From Pseudonocardia oceani (lineage in GTDB: Bacteria > Actinomycetota > Actinomycetes > Mycobacteriales > Pseudonocardiaceae), in NCBI RefSeq assembly GCF_019263585.2, contig NZ_JADQDF010000001.1:4660501-4724500 (forward strand): 64,000 nucleotides of DNA, read 5' to 3'. Made by a program: the position numbers and the translations under genes. Positions 8,985-17,194 of this stretch are shown in pieces (position 1 is the stretch's first letter; each line of letters starts with the position of its first letter). The notes beneath the pieces are model-generated. The model saw only the letters and a list, made by a program, of their open reading frames with translations. It was not told the DNA's origin and did no database searches.

Positions 8985-9185
8985 CGGCCCGGGCCGACCG
9001 TGTGGGCGGACGACGACGTCAGCTCCTCGGCGACGGCCGCGATGACCTCGTTGTCCGCGGGTCCCACGCAGTTCGAGACCGCCGACACGCAGTACATGGG
9101 CGCCGACATCCTCGGCGAGCCGCGGGTGTGCATGCCCAACCTGAGCTTCACCTTCGACGCGAGCAGGCAGGAAGCGACAGCATGA
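8985..9185 (+). pseudogene. C-terminal relic of a second Baeyer-Villiger monooxygenase
   Basis: The frame ends TADTQYMGADILGEPRVCMPN, which lines up with the conserved C-terminal segment of this family (compare SWYMGANIPGKP in the gene just upstream, and PRVFMPY in other members). Only about 60 residues remain and nothing upstream extends the homology. The TGA (9183-9185) overlaps the next ATG at 9182, so the relic's end still sits as in an operon. It is probably what is left of a tandem paralogue. Confidence 0.5.
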
Positions 9186-10243
9186 TCGACAACCCGTTCT
9201 ACACCTCCGAGTTCCACGGCGACTACGACATCGTCAGCATCGGGCGGCTGGACCTCGAGGACGGCGGCTCGATCCCCGACTGTCGGCTGGCGGTCACCAC
9301 CTGGGGCGAGCTGAACGAAGCCAAGGACAACGCAATCCTGATCACCACGTGGTACTCCGGCACGCACCAGATCTGGCGCGACGTCTACGTCGGGTCGAAT
9401 CATGCGCTGAACCCGGAGCGGTACTTCATCGTGGCGATCAACCAGATCGGTAACGGCCTGTCGGTCGCGCCGCACAATGCCGACGGTCGGAACGCCGAGC
9501 TGGCGATGTCGAACTTCCCGAAGGTGCACATCGGCGACGATGTCGTGGCGCAGGAGCGGCTGCTGCGCGAGCACTTCGGAATCGAACTGCTGCAGCTCGT
9601 CGTCGGCGGGTCGATGGGCGCGCAGCAGACCTACGAGTGGGCGGTGCGGTTCCCCGACAAGGTGCTGCGCGCTGCGCCGATCGCCGGAACTGCGCAGAAC
9701 ACCCCGCACGATTTCCTCTACACGGAGGCGCTCAGCGAGCAGATCCGGTCCGATCCCGGCTGGGCGGGCGGCGAGTACGAGTCCAACGCCGACGTCGTCG
9801 ACGGGCTCACTCGGCACGCGCACATCTGGGCGGTCATGGGCTTCTCCACGGAGTTCTGGAAGCAGGAGGTGTGGCGGGCGCTCGACTTCGACTCGAAGGA
9901 GGCATTCCTGCAGGGATTCCTCGAGCCGTACTTCACCGTGATGGACCCCAACGACCTGCTCTCCATGGCCTGGAAGTGGCAGCACGGCGACGTCAGCCGT
10001 CACACCGGCGGCGACCTGCCTGCCGCACTGCGCCGAATCACCGCCAGGACGTTCGTGATGCCGATCGACGAGGACATGTTCTTTCCGGTGCGCGACTGCA
10101 GAGCCGAGCAGGAGCAGATCGCGGGCAGCGAACTGCGCGTCATCGAGGACGTGCTGGGCCACCTCGGCCTCTTCGGGGTCGCACCGACCTACATGCCGCA
10201 GATCGATCGCAACCTCGGTGAACTGCTCGCCACCGAAGTCTGA
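9182..10243 (+). CDS. MetX-like alpha/beta hydrolase (homoserine acetyltransferase fold)
   Basis: 353 residues with the alpha/beta-hydrolase fold as arranged in homoserine O-acetyltransferases. It has GRLDLEDGGSIPDCRLAVTTWG at the start, NQIGNGLSVAP, the nucleophile elbow VGGSMGAQQ (Ser144) and a late His in VLGHLGLFG. The hallmark substrate residues of true MetX are not evident, and the neighbours are catabolic. Hydrolysis of an ester or acyl intermediate made by the monooxygenase therefore seems more likely than methionine synthesis (inference). ATG 9182 follows AGGAAG and overlaps the stop of the preceding relic. Confidence 0.75.
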   Translation: MIDNPFYTSEFHGDYDIVSIGRLDLEDGGSIPDCRLAVTTWGELNEAKDNAILITTWYSGTHQIWRDVYVGSNHALNPERYFIVAINQIGNGLSVAPHNADGRNAELAMSNFPKVHIGDDVVAQERLLREHFGIELLQLVVGGSMGAQQTYEWAVRFPDKVLRAAPIAGTAQNTPHDFLYTEALSEQIRSDPGWAGGEYESNADVVDGLTRHAHIWAVMGFSTEFWKQEVWRALDFDSKEAFLQGFLEPYFTVMDPNDLLSMAWKWQHGDVSRHTGGDLPAALRRITARTFVMPIDEDMFFPVRDCRAEQEQIAGSELRVIEDVLGHLGLFGVAPTYMPQIDRNLGELLATEV

Positions 10244-10780
10244 GCCCGGAGCTACGCGCAGGTCAGGAGGGCCGGCTTTCGAGCAGCACTCGCGAACACG
10301 CGCTGCTCGCACGGTTCATGTCTGCCGAGACGGTGACGGCCATCCTCGGTGCTGCCGTGACCCGCGGTTGGCGCTGCAGTACGACGGTCACCTGCAGCGC
10401 CTCCGGAGGAGACCGTGCTGCCCGATCTCGAGACCGAGCAGGTCCGGCTGCTGCCGGGGTGCGGGGGGTTGCGCCGAGGTCGTGCAGCTGCTGATGCGGA
10501 TGTCGTGATCCGGCAAGGTGCGCGAGCTCCGATCGGTCCTCCTGCGAAGGCCCGCCGCTGCGCCGAAGGGTACGACGCCAGGGATGGCGCAGGTGCGCCG
10601 GGCCGGCGCTCACCCTGTTCCGGTTCGAACGGGCCGAGGTGCACGCCATTCTCGACGCCCTCGCCGAGATCGCGGGCGACGAGAAGTATGCGGCCGCCCT
10701 GCTCGGCATCTCGCGCTCGACCCTGTACCGCGAGTTGCAGGCTGCCGGGATCGATCTGGGGACACGGTCTTCTGAGCGGG
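10244..10780 (+). pseudogene. Degraded Fis-type activator (C-terminal part)
   Basis: Patches in different frames recall the activator family of this window: LPDLETEQVRLLPGCGG near 10410, KVRELRSVLLRRP near 10515 (the NVRELRAVL segment), and near 10630-10760 a Fis-like helix-turn-helix, AILDALAEIAGDEKYAAALL to ISRSTLYRELQAAGID. Shifts separate the patches and the sensor and nucleotide-binding parts are missing. Its right edge is 8-10 bases before a TGTCCG palindrome that precedes ribBA, suggesting that it once regulated the flavin genes (inference). The first 130 bases hold nothing recognisable. Confidence 0.55.
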
Positions 10781-10787
10781 CGATAGG

Positions 10788-10804
10788 TGTCCGGAACTCG
10801 GACA
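10788..10804. promoter_or_regulatory. TGTCCG-N5-CGGACA palindrome before ribBA
   Basis: TGTCCGGAACTCGGACA is a 6-bp inverted repeat with a 5-base spacer, 34 bases before the ribBA start codon. The same arrangement recurs at 37061-37077. It is a plausible operator. Confidence 0.5.
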
Positions 10805-10837
10805 CTTGCGGCTCACACCGGCTCCTACCATCGAACG

Positions 10838-12139
10838 ATGAGATATGACGAGGGTCTCGCCACCGGCCCCGACCGGTCGGCACAGGCGGTCGAGGCAGCT
10901 CTGGCGGAGCTGCGGCGCGGCCGGATGATCCTGGTCGTCGACGACGAGGACCGGGAGAACGAGGGCGACCTCATCATGGCGGCTGAGCTGGCCACGCCCG
11001 AGGCGATGGCCTTCATGATCCGGCACACCAGCGGGCTGTTGTGCGTGGGGATCACCGAGAAGCGCGCCGAACAGTTGCGGCTGCCGCTCATGGTGACCAA
11101 CAGCGACGATCCTCGCGGCACCGCGTTCACGGTGTCGGTCGACTTGAGGGTGGGCACCAGCACCGGTGTCTCGGCCGCCGACCGGGCAGCGACCGTGCAG
11201 GCGCTGGCCGGGGACCGCACGCAGCCCGAGGACCTGACCCGGCCCGGGCACGTCTTCCCGCTGATCGCCCGTGAGGGTGGGGTGCTGCGCCGCGCGGGGC
11301 ACACCGAGAGCGCCGTGGACCTCTGCCGGCTGGCCGGGCTCGATCCGGCCGGGGTGCTCGCGGAGGTCACCAACGACGACGGGACCATGGCCCGACGTCC
11401 CCAGTTGGCGCGGTTTGCCGCCGAGCACGGGCTGGTCACGATCGCGGTGGCCGACATCGTCCGCTACCGCCGCCGGACCGAGTCCCTGGTCCGCCGCGAC
11501 GCCTCGGGGCGGGTGCCGAGCGAGCACGGTCCGTTCACCGCCATCACCTACCGATCGCCGGCCGACGACTGCGAGCACGTCGCGCTCGTGCTCGGCGAGG
11601 TGAACCAGGCCGGTGCCGAACCGGGCAGTGCGGAGTCCGCTCCGGTCCTGGTCAGGGTGCACTCCGAATGCCTGACCGGTGATGTGTTCGCCTCCCGGCG
11701 CTGCGATTGCGGCGAACAGCTCGCGGTGGCCATGACGAGGATCGGCGAGGCCGGCCGCGGCGTGGTCGTGTACCTGCGCGGGCACGAGGGCCGCGGGATC
11801 GGGCTGTCTCACAAGCTGCGCGCCTACAACCTGCAGGACGCGGGCCTGGACACCGTCGACGCAAACCTCGCCCAGGGACTGCCCGTGGACAGCCGCGAGT
11901 ACGGCATCGGGGCCCAGATCCTGCGGGACCTCGGCGTTCGGGAGATCCGGCTGATGACCAACAACCCGGCCAAGTACCGCGGCCTGGCCGGGCACGGGGT
12001 GCGCGTCGCCACCCGCGAGTCCATCGTGATCACGCCGAACCCGGACAACATCTCCTACCTGACCGCCAAACGCATCCGGATGGACCACCAGCTCGGCGGG
12101 GCCCTCCAGCCCCCCGCGGGCGGGAGCGAGGTGTCGTGA
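10838..12139 (+). CDS. ribBA: Bifunctional 3,4-dihydroxybutanone-4-phosphate synthase / GTP cyclohydrolase II
   Basis: A 433-residue two-domain riboflavin enzyme. The N-terminal half is RibB-like, with DDEDRENEGDLIMAAE (acidic active site at about 35-50), TSGLLCVG and HTESAVDLCRLAG. The C-terminal half is RibA-like, with zinc Cys residues in SECLTGDVFASRRCDCGEQL, GHEGRGIGLSHKLRAYNLQD and LMTNNPAKYRGL. The domains make the two precursors of lumazine from ribulose 5-phosphate and GTP. A flavin reductase gene starts 35 bases downstream, so this copy probably raises FMN/FAD supply for the many flavin monooxygenases nearby rather than serving only housekeeping. ATG 10838 has no clear ribosome site. 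Confidence 0.95.
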   Translation: MRYDEGLATGPDRSAQAVEAALAELRRGRMILVVDDEDRENEGDLIMAAELATPEAMAFMIRHTSGLLCVGITEKRAEQLRLPLMVTNSDDPRGTAFTVSVDLRVGTSTGVSAADRAATVQALAGDRTQPEDLTRPGHVFPLIAREGGVLRRAGHTESAVDLCRLAGLDPAGVLAEVTNDDGTMARRPQLARFAAEHGLVTIAVADIVRYRRRTESLVRRDASGRVPSEHGPFTAITYRSPADDCEHVALVLGEVNQAGAEPGSAESAPVLVRVHSECLTGDVFASRRCDCGEQLAVAMTRIGEAGRGVVVYLRGHEGRGIGLSHKLRAYNLQDAGLDTVDANLAQGLPVDSREYGIGAQILRDLGVREIRLMTNNPAKYRGLAGHGVRVATRESIVITPNPDNISYLTAKRIRMDHQLGGALQPPAGGSEVS

Positions 12140-12173
12140 CCGCCGACGTGCATCTCCCCGCGGAGTCGGCGTC

Positions 12174-12674
12174 GTGACTGATCAGGCGCAGGCCTCCGAC
12201 CAGGCCCAGCTGTTCCGCGACGCGATGGCCTCCTTCCCCAGCGGGGTCACCATCGTCACCACCACCGACGAGGACGGCCGCTGGTGGGGGTTCACGGCCA
12301 CCTCGTTCTGCTCGGTGTCGATGGACCCGCCGCTGGTGCTGGTCTGCCTGGCCGGTGGTGCGGAGTGCCACCCCGTCTTCGGCCGCGCCCAGCGCTGGAT
12401 CGTGCACGTCATCCATCCGGAGCACGCCGAACTCGCCCTCCGGTTCGCCACCCGCGGCGCCGACAAATTCGCCGACGCGGGCTTCGTCGCCGATGAGCGC
12501 GGTCTGCCGGTGCTGCCGCGCGCCTGCGTCACCCTCGACTGCACCACGTACGCCCGCCATCCCGGCGGCGACCACACCATCCTGCTCGGCAGGGTGGAGA
12601 ACACCCGCGTCGGCGAGGAATTGCCGGCCGTGTACTTCCGTCGCCGGTTCCATCTGCTGGACAGCGCCCGGTAA
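12174..12674 (+). CDS. Flavin reductase (HpaC-like, NAD(P)H:FMN/FAD)
   Basis: 166 residues of the short flavin-reductase-like family. It has FPSGVTIVTTTDEDGRWWGFTATSFCSVSMDPPLVLVCL at about 16-54, a His-rich middle (IVHVIHPEHAELA) and DHTILLGRVENTRV near the C-terminus. Such enzymes supply reduced flavin to two-component monooxygenases. Candidate partners are the truncated hpaB immediately downstream (original partner) and the luciferase-like monooxygenases further right. The GTG start at 12174 lies 35 bases after ribBA, suggesting one transcript. Confidence 0.85.
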   Translation: MTDQAQASDQAQLFRDAMASFPSGVTIVTTTDEDGRWWGFTATSFCSVSMDPPLVLVCLAGGAECHPVFGRAQRWIVHVIHPEHAELALRFATRGADKFADAGFVADERGLPVLPRACVTLDCTTYARHPGGDHTILLGRVENTRVGEELPAVYFRRRFHLLDSAR

Positions 12675-12689
12675 ACGGGTGCCACGCGA

Positions 12690-12985
12690 ATGTCGACATC
12701 TACTCTTTATGTGCCAAACTGGCATTCTAGTAGGCCAGGAGAGTCTCGTGACCGTACGCACGAGTCGGGCGCGGTCCGCCCACGGTTCGGCTCGCTGCAG
12801 ACGCTGCGGGTGCTGCTGGCCCAGCAGTACCCGAAGCTGGTGGAGGTGCTGCAGACCCTGGGTGCGGGCGGCCTGCTGATGATGCCGTCGGCGGCCGACT
12901 TCGGCGGTCCGATCGGCGCGGACGTGGCCAAGTACTGCCGCGGCGCGGACGGGCCCCGGTGGGTCCGGCGACCCGGCCCAGGCCT
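12690..12985 (+). pseudogene. HpaB-type flavin-dependent oxygenase, C-terminal fragment
   Basis: A frame beginning near 12690 contains LQTLRVLLAQQYPKLVEVLQTLGAGGLLMMPSAADFGGPIGADVAKY, matching the C-terminal region of 4-hydroxyphenylacetate 3-monooxygenase oxygenases (HpaB family: long helix, GASGL, MLPTEADF, then a final YxxG segment). About 400 N-terminal residues are missing. It sits between its expected flavin reductase and the ring-cleavage gene, so it is the residue of an aromatic hydroxylase that fed mhpB. Confidence 0.65.
12712..12724. promoter_or_regulatory. Short palindrome TGCCAAACTGGCA
   Basis: A 5-bp inverted repeat with a 3-base centre in a locally AT-richer stretch, just before the hpaB remnant. 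It is a possible operator for the former meta-cleavage operon; no second copy was noticed. Confidence 0.3.
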
Positions 12986-13005
12986 GACGGAGAGAAGGAC
13001 GAGAC

Positions 13006-13946
13006 ATGTCCCTTGCTGTGGTGACCGCGTCGCACTCCCCGTTGATGGATCGTGCGAAGCCTGCGCAGGACGTGCTGGACCGGGTCGGCGATGCCCTGGA
13101 CTCGGCTCGGGCGTTCGTCGGATCGCTCGACCCGGAGCTGGTGATCATCTTCGGGCCGGATCACTACAACGGCTTCTTCTACGACATGATGCCGCCGTTC
13201 TGCATCGGCGCTGCCGCCACCTCGGTGGGGGACTACGGGCTGCCAGCCGGTCCGCTCCTGGTGGATCGTGAGGCCGCTCGTGAGCTGGCCCGTGCCGTCC
13301 TCGGCGCCGGGCTGGACGTCGCCGTCTCCGAGCGGATGCACGTCGACCACGGCTTCTGCCAGCCGCTGCAACTGCTCTTCGGTGCAATCGACACCGTCCC
13401 GGTGGTGCCGGTGTTCGTCAACTGCGTCGCCGAGCCGCTCGGTCCGGCGAGCCGCGCCCGACTGCTGGGCGACGCGATCGGCCGGGCCGCCGCGACGTGG
13501 GACCGCAGGTCCTGCTCGTCGGCTCGGGCGGGCTGTCCCACGACCCTCCCGTCCCGCGGCTGGACGGGGCACCGCCCGAGGTCGCGGCCGGGCTCATCGC
13601 CGGGCGCAACCCCACCCGGAGGCCCGGTCGGCCCGCGAGTCCCGCGTGATCGCAGCCGCCGGCGCCTTCGTCGAGGGCACGTCCGGCCTGCGGCCGCTCA
13701 ACCCTGACTGGGACGCCGAGTTCCTGCACATCATCAGCTCCGGCGAGCTCGAGCGGGTCGACGCGTGGACCAACGAGTGGTGCGTCGAGCAGGCCGGACA
13801 CTCCTCGCATGAGGTGCGCACCTGGATCGCCGCGTACGCCGCACTCGCGGCGCAGGGCCTACACCGTCGAGTCCACCTTCTACGAGGCGATCCCCGAGTG
13901 GATTGCCGGTTTCGGCATCACGACTGCGCGAATGGAGACGAAATGA
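13006..13946 (+). pseudogene. mhpB: MhpB-like extradiol ring-cleavage dioxygenase, frameshifted
   Basis: The start MSLAVVTASHSPLMDRAK, then IFGPDHYNGFFYDMMPPFCIG and ERMHVDHGFCQPL, identify a LigB/MhpB-type class III extradiol dioxygenase (2,3-dihydroxyphenylpropionate 1,2-dioxygenase group; Fe(II) enzyme). Frameshifts near 13500, 13608 and 13857 split the rest: VLLVGSGGLSHDPPVPRLDG, ESRVIAAAGAFVEGTSGLRPLNPDWD and YTVESTFYEAIPEWIAGFGITTARME lie in different frames. The final TGA at 13944-13946 overlaps the ATG of the next gene. A good GAGAGAAGG site precedes the ATG. As written it cannot give an active enzyme. Confidence 0.88.
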
Positions 13947-14791
13947 GTATCTGGCTGGACATGTCCGGGACCGAGTACTCGGTGCGCAACGTCGTGGTGG
14001 GGGACTGGCGCACCCGCGTGTTGGAGGCCGGTCGGGGCGAGCCGCTGGTGCTCATGGCCGGAACCAGCGGGCACCTGGAGGCCTACGCCCGCAACATCGC
14101 GGCGTTCGCCCAGCACTTTCGCGTGATCGCCTACGACTACCCGGGTCACGGCTGGACCACCTTGGCCGACGCCGACCTGGAGCTGCCCGACTACGTCGCA
14201 CACCTGCGGGGGCTTCTCGACGCCCTCGGCGTCGAACGGGCGCACCTCTCGGGCGAGTCCCTGGGGGGTTGGGTCGCGGCGAAGTTCGCCGCCGAGTTCC
14301 CCGAGCGGACGGGCCGGGTCGTGTTGAACACGCCCGGCGGCACGATGGCGACCCCCGAGGTGATGGAGCGCATCCGCACCCTGAGCCAGACCGCCGCGGA
14401 CGACCCGAGTCCGGAGCGGATCCGGACCAAGCTGGAGTGGTTGATGGCCGACCCCGCGTCGGTCACTGACGAGCTCGTCGACATCCGCCGCGCGATCTAT
14501 GCCCAGCCCGGGTTCGCCACCTCGATGCGCGCCCTGCTGTGCCTGCAGGACCCCGAGATCCGCAGGCGCAACCTTCTCACCGACGCCGAGCTCGCGGCAG
14601 TCACCGGTCCGGTGCTCGTGATCTGGACCAGCGACGACCCGTCCGGTCCGGCCGCCGCCGGGCTGGCGATGGCCGAGCGGATGCCCGCAGCCCGTTTCGA
14701 GGTCATCAAGGACGCGGGCCACTGGCCGTAGTGGGAGCAGGCCGACACGTTCAACTCGATGGTGCTCGAGTTCCTCACCGAGGCACGCTGA
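13943..14791 (+). pseudogene. mhpC: MhpC-like meta-cleavage product hydrolase with a premature stop
   Basis: An alpha/beta hydrolase of the C-C bond hydrolase group. The oxyanion region is VLMAGTSGHLEAYARN, followed by YDYPGHGW, the nucleophile elbow SGESLGG (Ser106), VIWTSDDPSG and the catalytic His in KDAGHWP. Right after GHWP the codon is TAG (14729-14731) where the second copy (34.7 kb) has CAA. Reading through gives WEQADTFNSMVLEFLTEAR and a natural stop at 14791. The loss is only about 20 residues, so residual function is conceivable. The N-terminus is complete here but missing in the second copy. Confidence 0.85.
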
Positions 14792-15045
14792 GGGGTTGCC
14801 GCCGTGCTGCGGCGGCGCCACACCGGCGAGTGGAGTCTTGGGATCCGCGGGGGCCACGGGTGCGGGTACCGCGGATCAGTGCCGACCGGGGCCGGCGCTC
14901 CGGCGCAGCCACCCGTGCGCTTTGGCTCAGTCGCGGTCAGTGAGTAGTCGCTTCACCTGATGGTGTGCCGGCCGCTGCCCCCGACCACGACGATCGTGGG
15001 GGTGCGCGGGCTCGCTGCCACCCCTTGGGGCCGTGCCCCCTGGAG

Positions 15046-15768
15046 TCAGGATTCGGACCTCTGCTGCTCGAAATGGATCACCGAACCGACGATCTCGACG
15101 ATGTGCTGCTCCATCTCGCGGCGCGCGGCCTGCTGGTCGCCGGCGTGCAGCGCGGCGCGGATGCGCTCGTGGTCGTCGTGCCGCTGCTCGAGCGCGCTGC
15201 TGAGCGGCTGCTGGCGGCCGGTGGTGTTGATCAGGAAGTCGCTCAGGTCCCACATCCGGGCACTGGTCTCGGCCATCACGCGCGAGTGCGCCATCGCGTG
15301 GATGGTGGTGTGGAAGCGTCGGTTGAGCACCCGGTAGCCGTGCGAGCGCTCCACCGGGTCGATCGCTTCGCACAGCCGGCCGATCTTCTCGGACGACCGG
15401 TCCAGCTCAGCGAGCTGGGCGTCGGTGCGGCGCAGCGCGGCGATGCCCGAGATGGTGCCCTCGAAGCCGCCGAACATCACGAAGAAGTCCTCGACCTCGC
15501 GCGGGCTGTAGGTCGTCACCTGGCAGCCGACTTGCGGGATGATGTCGACGAGGCCATCGCCTGACAGCCGTCGCAGCGCCTCCATCACCGGCTGCTTGCT
15601 GATGCCCCACTCCTTGCGGAGCGCCTCGACGGACAGCCGCTCGCCCCCGCTGTACCGGCCCTCGAGCAGCCGCTCCTTGATCTGGTCGTGCACCACCGAG
15701 CTGAGCCGGGACGACCCGCGCAGCGACAGCAGCGCAGGTGGAACGGTGCTCGGATGTGAAGTGCTCAC
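15046..15768 (-). CDS. GntR-family regulator with FCD domain
   Basis: About 240 residues. The N-terminal winged helix is RLSSVVHDQIKERLLEGRYSGGERLSVEALRKEWGISKQPVMEALRRLSGDGLV, followed by an all-helical FCD ligand domain with LNRRFHTTIHAMAHSR and the closing HDDHERIRAALHAGD...EMEQHIVEIVGS. FCD regulators usually repress catabolic operons and release DNA on binding an organic acid. The GTG at 15768 fits the start of homology; the frame extends further upstream without support. It is transcribed toward the mhp remnants and has no counterpart beside the second mhpC. Confidence 0.85.
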   Translation of the reverse strand: MSTSHPSTVPPALLSLRGSSRLSSVVHDQIKERLLEGRYSGGERLSVEALRKEWGISKQPVMEALRRLSGDGLVDIIPQVGCQVTTYSPREVEDFFVMFGGFEGTISGIAALRRTDAQLAELDRSSEKIGRLCEAIDPVERSHGYRVLNRRFHTTIHAMAHSRVMAETSARMWDLSDFLINTTGRQQPLSSALEQRHDDHERIRAALHAGDQQAARREMEQHIVEIVGSVIHFEQQRSES

Positions 15769-15904
15769 GGCAAAAGGGTAGCGGCGACCCCCGCCGCAGG
15801 CCCGTCTTCTCTGCATCGCTGCAGCAGGTCGGGCGCCATGTCGCCCGCTCTGCGCGGCCGACAGCGGTGACTCAGACCCACCCCTGGACGTTCCGGGCCC
15901 TGGG

Positions 15905-16283
15905 TCAGAGGTGGATCACGATCCTCTCGCCGTCCGTAGTCACGGGGTAGCTGCGCACTCGCGTGCGGTCCGGGTCGACCCATGAGCGGCCGGTGCGCAC
16001 CTCGAACTCCCACTGGTGCCACGGGCAGCGCAGGATCTCACCGCGTCGCTCGTAGGAGTACTGGCCCGGTGCAGGGGAGTCGACCGCACCGGAGAGCGTC
16101 CCCTCGCACAGCGGTGCGCCCTGGTGCGGGCAGGTGTTGCGAAGGGCGACGTAGCCGTCGTCGAGGTGGAACACCCCGATCGAGCGCTTCATCGACCTCG
16201 ACGATCTTCCGGCCGCCCACTGGGATCTCACCGACCGTCGCGACCGCGACTCGCCGTCCGCGCTGTGCCGATGGTTCGCTCAC
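15905..16283 (-). pseudogene. Rieske-type ferredoxin, frameshifted (copy A)
   Basis: GTG 16283 begins MSEPSAQRGRRVAVATVGEIPVGGRKIVEVDE. A shift near 16190 moves to the frame SIGVFHLDDGYVALRNTCPHQGAPLCEG and ILRCPWHQWEFEVRTGRSW, the two Cys/His cluster motifs. Compared with the intact copy at 37.1 kb it also lacks about 30 residues before TTDGERIVIHL. The start overlaps the stop of the amidohydrolase gene upstream (GTGA), as in copy B. Confidence 0.85.
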
Positions 16284-17194
16284 GGCCCGAACCGGTACTG
16301 GGCGCTGGCGTTGTCGTGCATGATCCGCCGGTGCAGGTCCGCCGGAACCCGGGCGCGGAACGCACGGTGCGGGTCGTCGAAGTCGCAGTGCGGATAGTCG
16401 GTGGAGAACATGAGCACGTCGGCCCCGATGTCGCGAATGAGCGGGACGAGGTCGCCCGGTCGCTCAGGCTCCTCCATCGGCTGGGTGGTGATGCGGATCC
16501 GGTGCCGCAGGTAGTGCGAGGGCGGGTGCTGCAGATCGGGGACCTCTTCGCGCAACCGGTGGTGCAGCGCGTCGAGGCGGTGCATGAGCGCCGGCACCCA
16601 GGCGAACCCGCCCTCCATCAGCACGATCTGCAAGGCTGGGAAGCGGTCGAGGACGCCCTCGAAGATCAGGCTGATGATCTGCGCCTGGAAAGCGACGGAC
16701 AGCGAGGTGTGGTCCTCGATGTAGTACGACGGCCAGCCCGCCGCCGTGATCGGCCCCGGGGTGGTGGACGCTGCATGGATCCCCACCGGCAGCCCGGCCC
16801 GCGCGGCCGTCTCGTGGGTCGCGCTCCAGCCAGTGCTCGACCTGCCAATCATTCACCGCGGCGGCCAGCGCCGCGCCGTAGGCGTCGTAGCGCTGCTCGG
16901 AGGCCCGGTACAGGCAGTTGAGCACTGCGACGTCGACGCCGTATGCATCCAGCAGCTGCGCGCGCATGAACTCCAGGTCCGACCCGGTGGTCCGCCCGAG
17001 GGCGGCCAGGCGTCGTGCCTGCTCGCGAACCTCGCGGCCTTCGGGTAGGCGTAGCCTTTCGCGAACGGCGAGTAGGTCCGCGACCCCACCAGCTCGAGGT
17101 GCCGGCGCCAGCGCGCCGGCAGGTAGGGCAGCAGCGCGGCGTCGGACGGCACCGCGTTGTGGACGTCGCAGTCGATCAGGCCGTGGGTGCGCAC
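16280..17194 (-). pseudogene. Amidohydrolase 1, frameshifted and internally deleted (copy A)
   Basis: Counterpart of the intact gene at 37531-38598. It starts MRTHGLIDCDVHNAVPSDAALLPYLPARW, shifts after SGGPPG near 16985, continues as FMRAQLLDAYGVDVAVLNCLYRASEQRYDAYG...VEHWLERD, then lacks roughly 75 residues and resumes in a third frame with AARAGLPVGIHAASTTPGP and MFSTDYPHCDFDDPHRAF. The intact version is a metal-dependent amidohydrolase-2 family enzyme; this one is dead. Confidence 0.88.

Noticed and set aside
7550-9181. Upstream extension of the MetX-like frame to 897 codons
   Set aside because: It overlaps the monooxygenase in another frame and is low-complexity; the ATG at 9182 with AGGAAG is the natural start.
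8870-10312. Leftward open frame of 480 codons
   Set aside because: Antisense to the MetX-like hydrolase, no recognisable domains.
13268-14731. Single 487-codon frame joining mhpB and mhpC
   Set aside because: It arises from a frameshift in mhpB; its middle switches frame relative to the dioxygenase, so it is not a real fusion.
14792-15045. Hairpin-rich DNA after mhpC
   Set aside because: Several GC-rich complementary stretches, but none stronger than expected for this base composition and no U-tract; not called as a terminator.
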